From: an uncultured Selenomonas sp.
GTDB lineage: Bacteria; Bacillota; Negativicutes; Selenomonadales; Selenomonadaceae
Reading direction: 5' to 3'
NCBI GenBank assembly: GCA_900552565.1
Contig: USAK01000006.1
Span: 1-64,000 of the forward strand
Length of the DNA stretch: 64,000 nt
Of the stretch, positions 8,116 to 16,604 are shown in pieces. Position 1 is the first letter of the stretch, and every line of letters starts with the position of its first letter. Both the position numbers and the translations under genes were made by a program. A model generated the notes under the pieces. The model ran no database searches, had not been told where the DNA came from, and saw only the letters and a program-made list of their open reading frames with translations.

Positions 8116-9520
8116 TTAGAACATACCGATGAGCATCATCCACGGCAGGCCGATGCACATCCATACAATCAGATGCATGACCGTCAGGACAAAGCCGATC
8201 TTCCACCATTCACCCTGCTCCATGTAGCCTGCGCCAAAGAAGATTGGCGTAACGCCGCAGCCATAGTGCGTCAGGAACGATGCACTGTTGCAGAGGATGG
8301 CGAGAATGATTGCCGTCGGGATAATCGGGGCACCGGCAGCAACAAGGATCGTCATGAAGGCGATGAACATAGCAGCGATATGGGCGCTGTTGCTAGCGAG
8401 CAGGTAATGTGCAAAGGTGTAGACAATGCAGAGAACGATGAGCATCGTCATCCAGGACATGCCCGCGCAGGCTGCAGCCATCGTTGCAGCGAACCATTTC
8501 ATGAAACCGAACTTCGAAAGATAAGCAGCCATGTTGACGAGAACGCCCATCCATACGAGGACATCCCAGGCACCATTCTGTTTCGTAACATCGTTCCAAT
8601 CAATGCAGTGCGTAATCAGCATGGCCGAGAGGCCGAGCAGTGCGACGATAGCCGAGTCAATATGATGGATACTGCCCGTTGCCCAGAGGAGCAGGCAGCA
8701 AACGAAGATGACACAGAGGATTTTTTCTTTGCTGGTCATAGCGCCCATGCTGCTGAGCTCTTTTTTCGCAAGTGCCAGCGTTTCCGGCGTCTGCGTGAGT
8801 TCCGGCTTGATGATTTTATAGAGCAGATACGGCGTCACAATCGTGAGCAGCAGGCCCGGAATGATGCTGACCATGAACCAGGAACCCCAGCTCAGCGACT
8901 GGCCAAAGGCCTGTTCCGTCAGGGTGTTGGCGAGAACGTTGTTCGAAGCACCGGTCAGGAAGATGCAGGCCGAAGTGATAACAGCCGCATAAGCGCTGTA
9001 CATCAGAAAAGCACCGGTACGCTTGTTCTTGCCGTTCGTTTCACAGCCAAGAGCACGCGTGATACTGTTAACAATCGGGTAGATGATGCCGCCGCCACGA
9101 GCCGTATTGGACGGAGTGAACGGAGCAATGATGAAGTCGGCTGCACTCATGACATAAGCGACGCTCAGCGAGCTCTTGCCGAAACGCGAGAGCAGCAGGA
9201 AAGCGATGCGCTTGCCAAGGCCCGTCTTGATGAAGCCCGTTGCAAACATGAAGGCCGATACGATCAGCCAGATCGTGCCGTTCGAGAAGCCTTCCAGTGC
9301 CTGACCGGCTTTCATGATGCCGAGCACTGGTAAGAGTGCGCAGGCAATCAGTGCAACTGCACCAAGCGGCAGCGGCTGCAGGATAAAACCGGCAATCGTT
9401 GCTACGAATACGGCGAGCAGGCCCCACACCAGCCGGTGCCGGAATGAACCAGATGACTGCGCCGATGGCCACACATATGAGGCCGCGGAGCAGCTTGCCA
9501 CTACTAGTTTCCTTTGACAT
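8116..9520 (-). CDS. DASS-family dicarboxylate/anion transporter, apparent frameshift
   Basis: A multi-spanning membrane protein of the divalent anion:Na+ symporter (SLC13/CitT-like) family: LQPLPLGAVALI, a central SNTARGGGIIYPI motif and a C-terminal half with repeated hydrophobic helices. The likely start is ATG 9520, with TAGGAGGG upstream and N-terminus MSKETSSGKLLRG...IWFIPAPAGV. That frame runs out near 9427, and the family sequence resumes one frame away at WGLLAVFVATIAGF. Relatives usually carry several residues (VDPxAW-like) at this point, so a small deletion of about 14 nt fits. It is either a disrupted gene or a sequence error; the main body (8116-9427) is intact. The neighbouring aspA and divergent sensor pair suggest C4-dicarboxylate transport. 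Confidence 0.8.
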
Positions 9521-9844
9521 ATGATTCCCTCCTAAGTCATTAGCTTGACTTATCTTTTTATTACTGTATTTAATATACATGGCCGACTAGGAAAAACGAC
9601 AAAATCCTACACAGTCGAGGGAATAGTTTTTTTTTACTGACAACTTGTAACATATCTCACGACAGTATGATATAATGATATTATTGTTTCCGATGCCTTT
9701 GATTTATTATTTCCATAAGCTGCACAAAAATATCAGATTGCCAGATAAAATAAGCATATGATACACTATACAATATACAAGGTCTCTAGTGTATCAATGA
9801 TATACACCGAAAGCAGACCGCCATCGTCCGCAAAGGAGAAATTT
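9521..9844. other. Divergent regulatory region, DASS carrier / two-component system
   Basis: No gene in 324 nt. An interrupted inverted repeat, GTGTAT-7 nt-ATACAC, lies near 9789-9807 just before the kinase gene. A candidate plus-strand promoter is TTGCCA (9738-9743), 18 nt, TACACT (9762-9767). A GGAAAAACGAC/ACAAAATCC-type imperfect repeat at about 9590-9608 lies on the transporter side. These could bind the adjacent response regulator. Confidence 0.45.
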
Positions 9845-11221
9845 ATGCTCAGTAAACACAGGGAACTTTTCATCTTTATTTGTATGCTGATCATCGTGCC
9901 GCTGGCCGGTGAGCCGCGCATCCATCCCTTTGGCAATGAGTTCAGCAGTTTCCGTGTGAGCTTCGGTTCGCCAATGTTCCTCTTGTTCCTGCTCTGGCTG
10001 CGCAATGTGCCGATGGCTATCTCAGGGCTCAATGTCGGCATTGTCGTCGTCTTGTTCCGCGCCCTGCTCGACACCTTCAGCGGCGTGCCTTTCTCTGCGG
10101 CAGTCTACAATCACATCCCGACGTTTTTCTACTATTTTACTTATGCCATCTGCTTCTCCACGCTGAAGCTCAATCACGCCCCCATAACAACACAGGCCAT
10201 GCGGATTGCCGTCTGGGCCATCTTTGCAGAAGTGCTCGCGAGCATCGCTGAGCTCTACTCCATGGATCTCTTCCTCGGCACGCACGCAGCGGTCATTACC
10301 TGGGACGTGCTGACGCGCCTTACGGTCATCGCCTTCCTGCGCTGTTTCTTCATCCTGAGTTTCTTCTTCCTGTCGCAGCTCTATCTGACGGAAATCCACC
10401 TGGCTCATGAATCTCACGAAAAAAATCGCCTGACCATGATGATTGCCAGCATCTATGAAGAAGTTTTTGAACTTGAACGGGCCCTTCATAAAGCTGAAAC
10501 GGCCACACATGACTGTTACGGCGTCTACGAGGAACTGCGCAGCCTGCATCATCCGGAAAATCTGCCGCATATCACGCAGGAAGCCCTGCGTGTTGCCGGC
10601 GAAGTCCATGACATCAAAAAGGATAATCAGCGCATCTATGCCGCACTCAGTGAGCTGACAAACCAATCCAATACACACAAACTCAATGATTATCTGACAG
10701 CACAGGAAATCTGCCACCTGATTGTCAGCACGCAGAAAAAATATGCGCGGCGGCTCGACAAGAACGTGGTCTTCTCCACTGCCCTTTCCGGCAATCTGCC
10801 AGAGCTCCACGCCTATACCATCCTGTCCATCCTCAACAACCTCACGGCCAATGCCATCGAGGCCATCCATCAGAAAGGACAGATTGATATCACGATGAAG
10901 CGCATCGGGCCGGAACTGCATCTTGAGGTGACCAACACGGGCAGTTCCATTCCCTTAAGGCGCCTGTCTCAGATTTTCCGACCGGGCTATACCACAAAAT
11001 ACGACAGCGACGGCCGTACCTCAAGCGGTGTCGGCCTTACCTATATCAAGGCACTCGCCGAATACCTCGGCGGCAGTATCACAGCAACCTCCGATGGCAA
11101 AGACCAGGTTTCTTTTCATCTCCATCTGCCCCTGAACCGCATCACTACTGCAAATCCAGGGAAAATTTCTCCTGTCCCATCCCCTTCGCCTGAATTCTCA
11201 AAGAAAGGACCACAATCATGA
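9845..11221 (+). CDS. Membrane sensor histidine kinase, GlnK (YcbA)-like
   Basis: A 458-residue kinase. Residues about 8-185 contain several hydrophobic helices with no large extracytoplasmic domain; a coiled cytoplasmic segment follows. The H-box is EVHDIKKDNQRI with His255; the N-box is ILNNLTANAIEA (331-341); the G-box SSGVGLTYIKALAEYLGG is near 393-410. The HDIKKD H-box and the partner's architecture match the Bacillus GlnK/GlnL pair. ATG 9845 follows AAAGGAG; an in-frame ATG at 9758 lacks an SD. It overlaps the response regulator by 4 nt. Divergence from the DASS carrier suggests it senses or controls dicarboxylate or amino-nitrogen supply; the ligand is unknown. Confidence 0.82.
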   Translation: MLSKHRELFIFICMLIIVPLAGEPRIHPFGNEFSSFRVSFGSPMFLLFLLWLRNVPMAISGLNVGIVVVLFRALLDTFSGVPFSAAVYNHIPTFFYYFTYAICFSTLKLNHAPITTQAMRIAVWAIFAEVLASIAELYSMDLFLGTHAAVITWDVLTRLTVIAFLRCFFILSFFFLSQLYLTEIHLAHESHEKNRLTMMIASIYEEVFELERALHKAETATHDCYGVYEELRSLHHPENLPHITQEALRVAGEVHDIKKDNQRIYAALSELTNQSNTHKLNDYLTAQEICHLIVSTQKKYARRLDKNVVFSTALSGNLPELHAYTILSILNNLTANAIEAIHQKGQIDITMKRIGPELHLEVTNTGSSIPLRRLSQIFRPGYTTKYDSDGRTSSGVGLTYIKALAEYLGGSITATSDGKDQVSFHLHLPLNRITTANPGKISPVPSPSPEFSKKGPQS

Positions 11222-12096
11222 ACATCATGCTCATCGATGATGATGAAGCCATCCGCGATATGCTGCAGGATATCATTGAAGATTATGAACTAGGCACGGT
11301 CGTTGCCTCCCTGCCGAGTGCGGCCAAGCTCACGACAGCCGAGCTCACAGCCCGTCACATCGATCTCCTGATCATCGATATGCTCATGCCAGACTGCGAT
11401 GGTATCGCCTCCGTCCGCAAATTCCAGGATTTTACGGGCAAAATCATCATGCTGTCGCAGGTCAGCAGCAAAGACCTCATCGGCAAGGCCTATGAAAACG
11501 GCGTCTATGCCTATATCACCAAACCGTTGAACCGCAATGAAATCATCAGTGTCCTGCGCTCGACCAGCGAACATATCCGCCTGGAAAAATTCGCCCATAC
11601 CCTGCAGAGCACCCTGCAGACTACTCTGAATCCTGCCGTCGGCCTGCCGGTGCAGAAAAAAATCACCCCGAGGGAAAAAGCAGAAGTACTGCTGAAAGAA
11701 CTCGGTGTCGCCGGTACGACGGGTTACGACGATATCCTTGAAATCATCTCCTATCTGCAGGCCCACAATAAGACCAACTCGATTCCTTCACTCAAGACCA
11801 TCTTTACAGCCATCGCCAAGGAACACGCGGCAGAGAATATCCAGAAAGAGGCCAAGACCATTGAGCAGCGCCTACGGCGCGCCGTCTTTCAGGCCATGGT
11901 CAGCACGGCTTCCATGGGTGTCGTCGATTACACAAATCCCAAATTTGAAGAATCTGCTCCTTTCTATTTTGATTACGCCGAAGTCTGCAGCCTCATGCGT
12001 ACGATTCAGCAGGATGAGAAACCTCAGATTTCCAAGACGCATATCAATACGAAGAAATTCATCCAGGCACTCTATACGGCCTCGCTCGAGCCCTGA
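11218..12096 (+). CDS. Response regulator with YcbB/GlnL-type output domain
   Basis: A 292-residue regulator. The receiver domain spans residues 1-120 with the acidic pocket Asp7-Asp9, phospho-acceptor Asp54 (LLIIDMLMPDCDG), Ser80 and Lys102 (TKP). The C-terminal half (about 150-290) is not an OmpR, NarL or LytTR domain; its pattern (ATG-rich helical KEHAAENIQKEAKTIEQRLRRAVFQAM) resembles the YcbB DNA-binding domain of Bacillus GlnL. The start codon overlaps the kinase stop (ATGA). It probably controls the divergent DASS carrier, by analogy with transporter-linked GlnKL systems. Confidence 0.8.
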   Translation: MNIMLIDDDEAIRDMLQDIIEDYELGTVVASLPSAAKLTTAELTARHIDLLIIDMLMPDCDGIASVRKFQDFTGKIIMLSQVSSKDLIGKAYENGVYAYITKPLNRNEIISVLRSTSEHIRLEKFAHTLQSTLQTTLNPAVGLPVQKKITPREKAEVLLKELGVAGTTGYDDILEIISYLQAHNKTNSIPSLKTIFTAIAKEHAAENIQKEAKTIEQRLRRAVFQAMVSTASMGVVDYTNPKFEESAPFYFDYAEVCSLMRTIQQDEKPQISKTHINTKKFIQALYTASLEP

Positions 12097-12097
12097 T

Positions 12098-12177
12098 TTA
12101 TCCACAATTTTATCCACAAAACAGCAATGAGCTGTGCATAACTCCAGAAAATCTGCGAAGTTATGCACAGCTCATTG
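12098..12177. promoter_or_regulatory. DnaA-box cluster 1 with 19-bp inverted repeat
   Basis: Two direct TTATCCACA boxes (12098-12106 and 12110-12118) are followed by TGTGCATAA (12133-12141) and TTATGCACA (12161-12169). All four match the TTATNCACA consensus. The last two lie in the arms of a perfect 19-bp inverted repeat (12125-12143 / 12159-12177) with a 15-nt loop, which could also serve as a transcription terminator between the convergent genes. Confidence 0.7.
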
Positions 12178-12241
12178 TTCTTTGTTCATGTTTTTAGGGA
12201 AATATTCCGTCTAACCAGCCGGAGTATCTGCTTCAGCTGCC

Positions 12242-13111
12242 TCAGCCTTTGGCAGATACTTCATTATATACATCTTTCAGCAGGGTTTCTTTGCGTAAGG
12301 AAAGGCATTCGCAGTGACGGTCATCAGCATCGACCTCACGAATCGTTTCCAAGATGATTTCGCCAATCATCGGCGCATCATCATAGAAAATATCGGCCAT
12401 ATCCTTGTGCGACCATTTTTCGCGGATGCCCTCGCCGTAATTGACCGTGAAGTAAAGACCCGCATAGCAGGCGCCGATTTCGCGTGCCAGATAAACTTCC
12501 GGCGCAATGCTCTGGCCGACGATATCGGCATGGCCATTCATCATCGCGACCTCGGCAGGGCTCTCAAAATGACGTCCGTCCGTCACGGCATAGGTGCCGC
12601 GCGTAAAAACACGGCCGTCAAAACGCTTCTTCGTCGCGCGAATCAATGCTTCGCGCATCTCCGGACACAGGGCCTGACGCATGATTAAAAGATAACGGCC
12701 ATCGAGCATGACATCCTTGCGGACGGAAAGGTCGAGGTAATCATCGGGAATGATGAAATCGCGCAGGTCGAGCAGCTTGTTGACCGTACCGACGCCGCCC
12801 TCGGAGATGATGCGCTTGACACCGGCTTCGCGGAACGTCCAGAATACCTGGCGCGAGGCATCGGCGCGCGTCACGCCGGAACGCCAGCCGTGCATGCGCA
12901 CGGTCAGCACGCGTTTTTCACCGACACGGAACAGGCGGAACGCCGGACTTCTGCCATATGGCGTCTCAAAATAAAGATTGTCCTCAAGAATCTCGACATC
13001 CTCATCGGGCAGATTCGCCGGGAAATTGCTCGAAAGCGTCCCCGAACCGCCAACAACAGCATAATCTGCCTGAGGAATATTCTGCTCTTCCTGTTTTTCT
13101 GCACTTGCCAT
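12242..13111 (-). CDS. MTA phosphorylase-family nucleoside phosphorylase/hydrolase
   Basis: A 289-residue protein of the PNP/MTAP family: AVVGGSGTLSSNFP phosphate-binding loop near residue 20, RMHGWRSGVTRADASRQVFWTF in the middle, and the base-recognition region VGQSIAPEVYLAREIGACYAGLYFTVNYGEG. Classical members cleave 5'-methylthioadenosine or purine nucleosides. Here it is the last gene of a menaquinone operon with MqnE and MqnC, so it may remove the base from aminofutalosine or futalosine, the step between those enzymes. ATG 13111 has GAGGAG seven nt upstream; a TTG at 13138 is less likely. Family is firm, substrate is inferred. Confidence 0.85.
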   Translation of the reverse strand: MASAEKQEEQNIPQADYAVVGGSGTLSSNFPANLPDEDVEILEDNLYFETPYGRSPAFRLFRVGEKRVLTVRMHGWRSGVTRADASRQVFWTFREAGVKRIISEGGVGTVNKLLDLRDFIIPDDYLDLSVRKDVMLDGRYLLIMRQALCPEMREALIRATKKRFDGRVFTRGTYAVTDGRHFESPAEVAMMNGHADIVGQSIAPEVYLAREIGACYAGLYFTVNYGEGIREKWSHKDMADIFYDDAPMIGEIILETIREVDADDRHCECLSLRKETLLKDVYNEVSAKG

Positions 13112-13134
13112 GAAATTTCTCCTCTCTGCGTCCC

Positions 13135-14166
13135 TCAAAAATGACGGATAATGCGGTATTCCGTATCGCGCTGCGCCGCTTCACGGCCAGCTCCCTTGAT
13201 GAGGCCGACCATTTTCTTCGTCGACATGTCGTAAAGTGTGCCTGCCGCCCGCACGACGTTTTCCTCGAGCATGATGCTGCCCGCGTCATCGGCGCCAAAG
13301 CCGAGCGTCAATTGGCCGATGCGTTCGCCCTGCGTGACCCACGACCCCTGGATATGCGCGATATTATCCATATAGAGGCGCGAAAGCGCCAGTGTCCGCA
13401 TGTAATCCCAGCTCGACGTCTTCTCACCGCCGAGCTGCGTATGGTTCGGCTGGAACGTCCACGTGATGAAAGCGCGGAAGCCTCCGGTCTTGTCCTGCAG
13501 GCGGCGGATTTTTTCCATATGTTCAATGCGCTGAGCCATCGTCTCGCCAAAGCCGATGACCATCGTCGCCGTGCTCTCCATGCCGATGGAATGCGCGCAT
13601 TCCATAACGTGCAGCCAGTCGTCCGTCATGATTTTCTTTGGGCTGACTTTTTTGCGCACCTCGTCGACGAGAATTTCCGCGCCGCCGCCCGGCAGGCTGT
13701 CAAGACCGGCTGCCTGCAGGCGCTTGAGCGTATCGAGAATCGAAAGACCTGCTTCACGGGCAAAATGCTGAATTTCCGTCGCCGTAAATGAATGTATAGT
13801 AATAGAAGGAAAATGCTTTTTGATAAGGCGCAGCATTTTTTCGTAATACGCAAGGCCGAGCTCCGGATAGAGTCCGCCCTGAATCATGACCTGCGTGCCG
13901 CCGGCTTCAACTGTCTCCCTGACTTTGTCGAGGATTTCCTCATGGGAGAGCAGATAGGCATCTTTGCTGCCCTGCCGCCGGAAAAAAGCGCAGAAGCGGC
14001 ATTCGTTGACGCAGACATTCGTGTAATTGATATTGCGGTCGATGATGAACGTGACCGTATTGCCAAAACGCTGCTGCCGGATTTTGTCGGCCTCACGCCC
14101 TAACGTGATGAGGTCGCCATGGGCTAAGAGCTCCTCGCCCTCTTTTGCTGTCAGACGCATCTTCAT
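13135..14166 (-). CDS. mqnC: Cyclic dehypoxanthine futalosine synthase (MqnC)
   Basis: A radical SAM enzyme of the futalosine menaquinone pathway, which forms the cyclic intermediate from dehypoxanthine futalosine. The cluster motif CVNECRFC supplies Cys52, Cys56 and Cys59; SLPGGGAEIL and GFGADDAGSIMLEENVV are MqnC family blocks. Length 343 residues is typical. Its start overlaps the stop of the upstream gene (ATGA), with AAGGAGG just before. The second ATG, two codons on, is a possible alternative. Confidence 0.92.
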   Translation of the reverse strand: MKMRLTAKEGEELLAHGDLITLGREADKIRQQRFGNTVTFIIDRNINYTNVCVNECRFCAFFRRQGSKDAYLLSHEEILDKVRETVEAGGTQVMIQGGLYPELGLAYYEKMLRLIKKHFPSITIHSFTATEIQHFAREAGLSILDTLKRLQAAGLDSLPGGGAEILVDEVRKKVSPKKIMTDDWLHVMECAHSIGMESTATMVIGFGETMAQRIEHMEKIRRLQDKTGGFRAFITWTFQPNHTQLGGEKTSSWDYMRTLALSRLYMDNIAHIQGSWVTQGERIGQLTLGFGADDAGSIMLEENVVRAAGTLYDMSTKKMVGLIKGAGREAAQRDTEYRIIRHF

Positions 14167-15272
14167 TCTCCCTCCTTCGCCGCAGATGTCATATGAATCG
14201 GCTGATAGAATGTATCGCGCTCGACAGGCTCATACCCGGCTTCGCGGATGATTTTCTCCAGCTGCGTGCGCGTGATGCCCGTCTTCGTCTTAGCACCGGC
14301 CGCATGGATGATTTTTTCTTCGCCAATCGTACCGTCGAGGTCGTCGGCACCAAAGCCCAGTGCGAGCTGTGCGACAGACATCGTCAGCATAATCCAGAAC
14401 GCCTTGACATGGTCAATATTGTCGAGAATCAGGCGCGAAAGTGCCATCATCTTCATATCTTCCCAAGCACCGACGCGCTGCAGATGGTATTCCTCGCCGA
14501 GCTTCGTATGGGCCGGATGGAATGGGAACAGCATAAATGCCTGAAAGCCGCCCGTCTCGTCCTGAATATCGCGAATCGTAAAGAGATGCTGCAGCCGTTC
14601 TGCAATCGTCTCGACATGACCGTACATAATGGAAGCATTCGTACGGATGCCAAGCTGATGTGCCGTCTTCATCGTCTCAATCCACTCCGCCGCCGTCGCT
14701 TTTTTCGGGCAGATAATTTTCCGGACGCGGTCCGACAGAATCTCTGCACCGCCGCCCGGCAGACTGTCGAGACCGGCTTCTTTGAGAATTTCGAGTACCT
14801 CGCGGATGCTCTTTCCCGTCATCTTGGCAAAATTGACAATCTCAACCGGCGTAAATGCCTTGACATCGGCCTTGGGCAGTGCCGATTTTACCTGACGCAC
14901 GACATCGACATAATACGAAAATGGCTTGTCCGGATGCAGGGCTGAGACGATGTGAATTTCCGACAGGTCCTCGACCTGCTTCGCTTTTTCAAGAATCTTC
15001 GCGATGTCCTCCTGCTCGTAAACAAAACCGCGCGCATCGCCCTGCTCGACCTGAAATGCACAGAGCGGGCAGTTCGAGCTGCAGATGTTCGTCAGATTGA
15101 TATGGCGGTTGACCGTATAGAATACCTTGCAGCCGCTCTTGCGCTCTTTCGCTTTGCGGGCGCAGTCGGCTAAGAAGAGCAGGTCGTTCTCCTCGTAAAG
15201 TGCCAAGGCCTCGTTAAACGTCAGGCGCTCCCCCGCCACGGCTTTGGCTCGTGCCGTTTCGATTTCCTTCAT
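14163..15272 (-). CDS. mqnE: Aminofutalosine synthase-like radical SAM protein (MqnE copy 2)
   Basis: A radical SAM protein of about 369 residues with the MqnE architecture: CSSNCPLC (Cys64, 68, 71 from the chosen start), SLPGGGAEILSDRVR, YGHVETIAERLQH and ALGFGADDLDGTIGEEKI. MqnE adds a SAM-derived 5'-deoxyadenosyl group to the chorismate-derived enolpyruvyl benzoate to make aminofutalosine. ATG 15272 has GAGAGG nine nt upstream; ATG 15293 overlaps the previous stop (ATGA) but lacks an SD. It is one of two MqnE-type genes in tandem; which is the true synthase cannot be settled here. Confidence 0.85.
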   Translation of the reverse strand: MKEIETARAKAVAGERLTFNEALALYEENDLLFLADCARKAKERKSGCKVFYTVNRHINLTNICSSNCPLCAFQVEQGDARGFVYEQEDIAKILEKAKQVEDLSEIHIVSALHPDKPFSYYVDVVRQVKSALPKADVKAFTPVEIVNFAKMTGKSIREVLEILKEAGLDSLPGGGAEILSDRVRKIICPKKATAAEWIETMKTAHQLGIRTNASIMYGHVETIAERLQHLFTIRDIQDETGGFQAFMLFPFHPAHTKLGEEYHLQRVGAWEDMKMMALSRLILDNIDHVKAFWIMLTMSVAQLALGFGADDLDGTIGEEKIIHAAGAKTKTGITRTQLEKIIREAGYEPVERDTFYQPIHMTSAAKEGE

Positions 15273-15289
15273 ATAAATATGCCTCTCTG

Positions 15290-16387
15290 TCATTCGATGA
15301 TACGCAGGATATTGAAGTTGCAGTCACAGGCTGCAGGAATCCTGCCAGCTTCCTTGATGATGCGGATGATATTGTCTTCGCTGAGTGCCGTCGGACTCTT
15401 GGCACCGGCATCGTGCAGGATGGTCTCCTTATGGATGGTGCCATCGATATCATTAGCGCCAAAACCTAAAGCGACCTGTGCGACCGGCACGGTCAGCATG
15501 ACCCAGTACGCCTTGATGTTCTTGAAGTTATCGAGCATGAGACGCGAGATGGCCATCGTGCGCAAATCATCCCACATGCTCGTCTGTTTGATGCGTTTGC
15601 CGAGCTCCGTATGCTTCGGCAAAAACGGGAAACAGATGAAGGTCTGGAAGCCGCCCGTCTCATCCTGCAGCTCACGCAGGCGCAGCAGATGGTCAACGCG
15701 TTCCTCCAGCGTCTCGATATGACCGTAGAGCATCGAAGCATTTGACTTAATGCCGAGTTTATGGGCCGTGCGCGCCACGTTGAGCCATTCATCAGCCGTG
15801 GCCTTATTCGGGCAGAGCTCGCCGCGCACGCGGTCCGAGAGAATCTCCGCGCCGCCGCCCGCAATCGCCTGCAGGCCGCCGCGGTCGCGCAGCTGGCGCA
15901 GTACTTCCTCGATGGAAAGCCCAGAAATCTCCGCAAAATGCGTGATTTCAACCCCAGTAAAGCCCTTCATATAAAGCTTCGGGAATTTCTTGTGCAGGGC
16001 TTCGACAATGCCGAGATAATCCTCAAACGACCACGTCGGATGCAGCCCCGAGACAACGTGCAGTCCGGCGAGATTCGGGTCTTTCATGGCATCTTCCACA
16101 ACAGCAATGGCCTGTGCCTTGGTCATGGCATAGGCACCTTTTTCATCAGCGTCACGGCCAAAGGCACAGAACTTGCAGTGAGACGTGCAGATATTTGTCA
16201 GATTGACATGGCAGTTGACATTGTAGTAGACGATGTCTCCGCATTTTTCCTTGCGCACATGGTCGGCAAGTGCCCCGAGCCAGGCAAGGTCATGGCAGTG
16301 AAACAGGCGGATGCCGTCCTCCCGTGTCAAACGCTCACCGCGCATCACCTTTTCTTCAATATCCTGATATTCACGCGTAGCTAACAA
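15290..16387 (-). CDS. mqnE: Aminofutalosine synthase-like radical SAM protein (MqnE copy 1)
   Basis: A 365-residue radical SAM enzyme and first gene of the menaquinone operon. The cluster motif is CTSHCKFC (Cys67, 71, 74), preceded by YYNVNCHVNLTNI; further MqnE blocks are GLHPTWSFEDYLG, AIAGGGAEILSDRV, YGHIETLEERVDHL and ALGFGANDIDGTI. It shares the fold and most motifs with the downstream copy but differs in the substrate-side segments (HVVSGLHP, RDRGGLQAIAGGG). No MqnA, MqnB or MqnD gene is in the window, so the rest of the pathway is elsewhere. Confidence 0.88.
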   Translation of the reverse strand: MLATREYQDIEEKVMRGERLTREDGIRLFHCHDLAWLGALADHVRKEKCGDIVYYNVNCHVNLTNICTSHCKFCAFGRDADEKGAYAMTKAQAIAVVEDAMKDPNLAGLHVVSGLHPTWSFEDYLGIVEALHKKFPKLYMKGFTGVEITHFAEISGLSIEEVLRQLRDRGGLQAIAGGGAEILSDRVRGELCPNKATADEWLNVARTAHKLGIKSNASMLYGHIETLEERVDHLLRLRELQDETGGFQTFICFPFLPKHTELGKRIKQTSMWDDLRTMAISRLMLDNFKNIKAYWVMLTVPVAQVALGFGANDIDGTIHKETILHDAGAKSPTALSEDNIIRIIKEAGRIPAACDCNFNILRIIE

Positions 16388-16544
16388 GACAAGACCTCCA
16401 TATATCTTATTTATACGTCGCTGCCTTTATCCTAAGCAGCATAAATCCGTTTACAAACGCTCTCTATTATATCATTGAAATGACTTCTTTCCTAGGAAAA
16501 ACGGAAAAACATCCGTTAAAGTCATGAAGTTCCATAGACAACAA
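16388..16544 (-). promoter_or_regulatory. Upstream region of the menaquinone operon
   Basis: The minus strand has TATAAT at 16466-16471 preceded by TGA, an extended -10, about 80 nt before the first MqnE gene. No good -35 is visible. An imperfect hairpin (AACGGATG/CATCCGTT-like) lies near 16500-16516. Confidence 0.5.
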
Positions 16545-16580
16545 AAGAAAGTGCCTTCATAAAAAGAAGGCACTTTCTTT
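16545..16580 (-). terminator. Terminator after the Crp-family gene
   Basis: The stem AAAGAAAGTGCCTTC/GAAGGCACTTTCTTT with a 7-nt loop is flanked by A and T tracts. Confidence 0.85.
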
Positions 16581-16604
16581 CATGCACAAATATCGTGCTA
16601 AAAA

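Noticed and set aside
12098..12177. Calling the DnaA-box cluster oriC
   Set aside because: No dnaA/dnaN genes or AT-rich unwinding element is adjacent, and the partition genes are 48 kb away; a secondary DnaA site is more likely.
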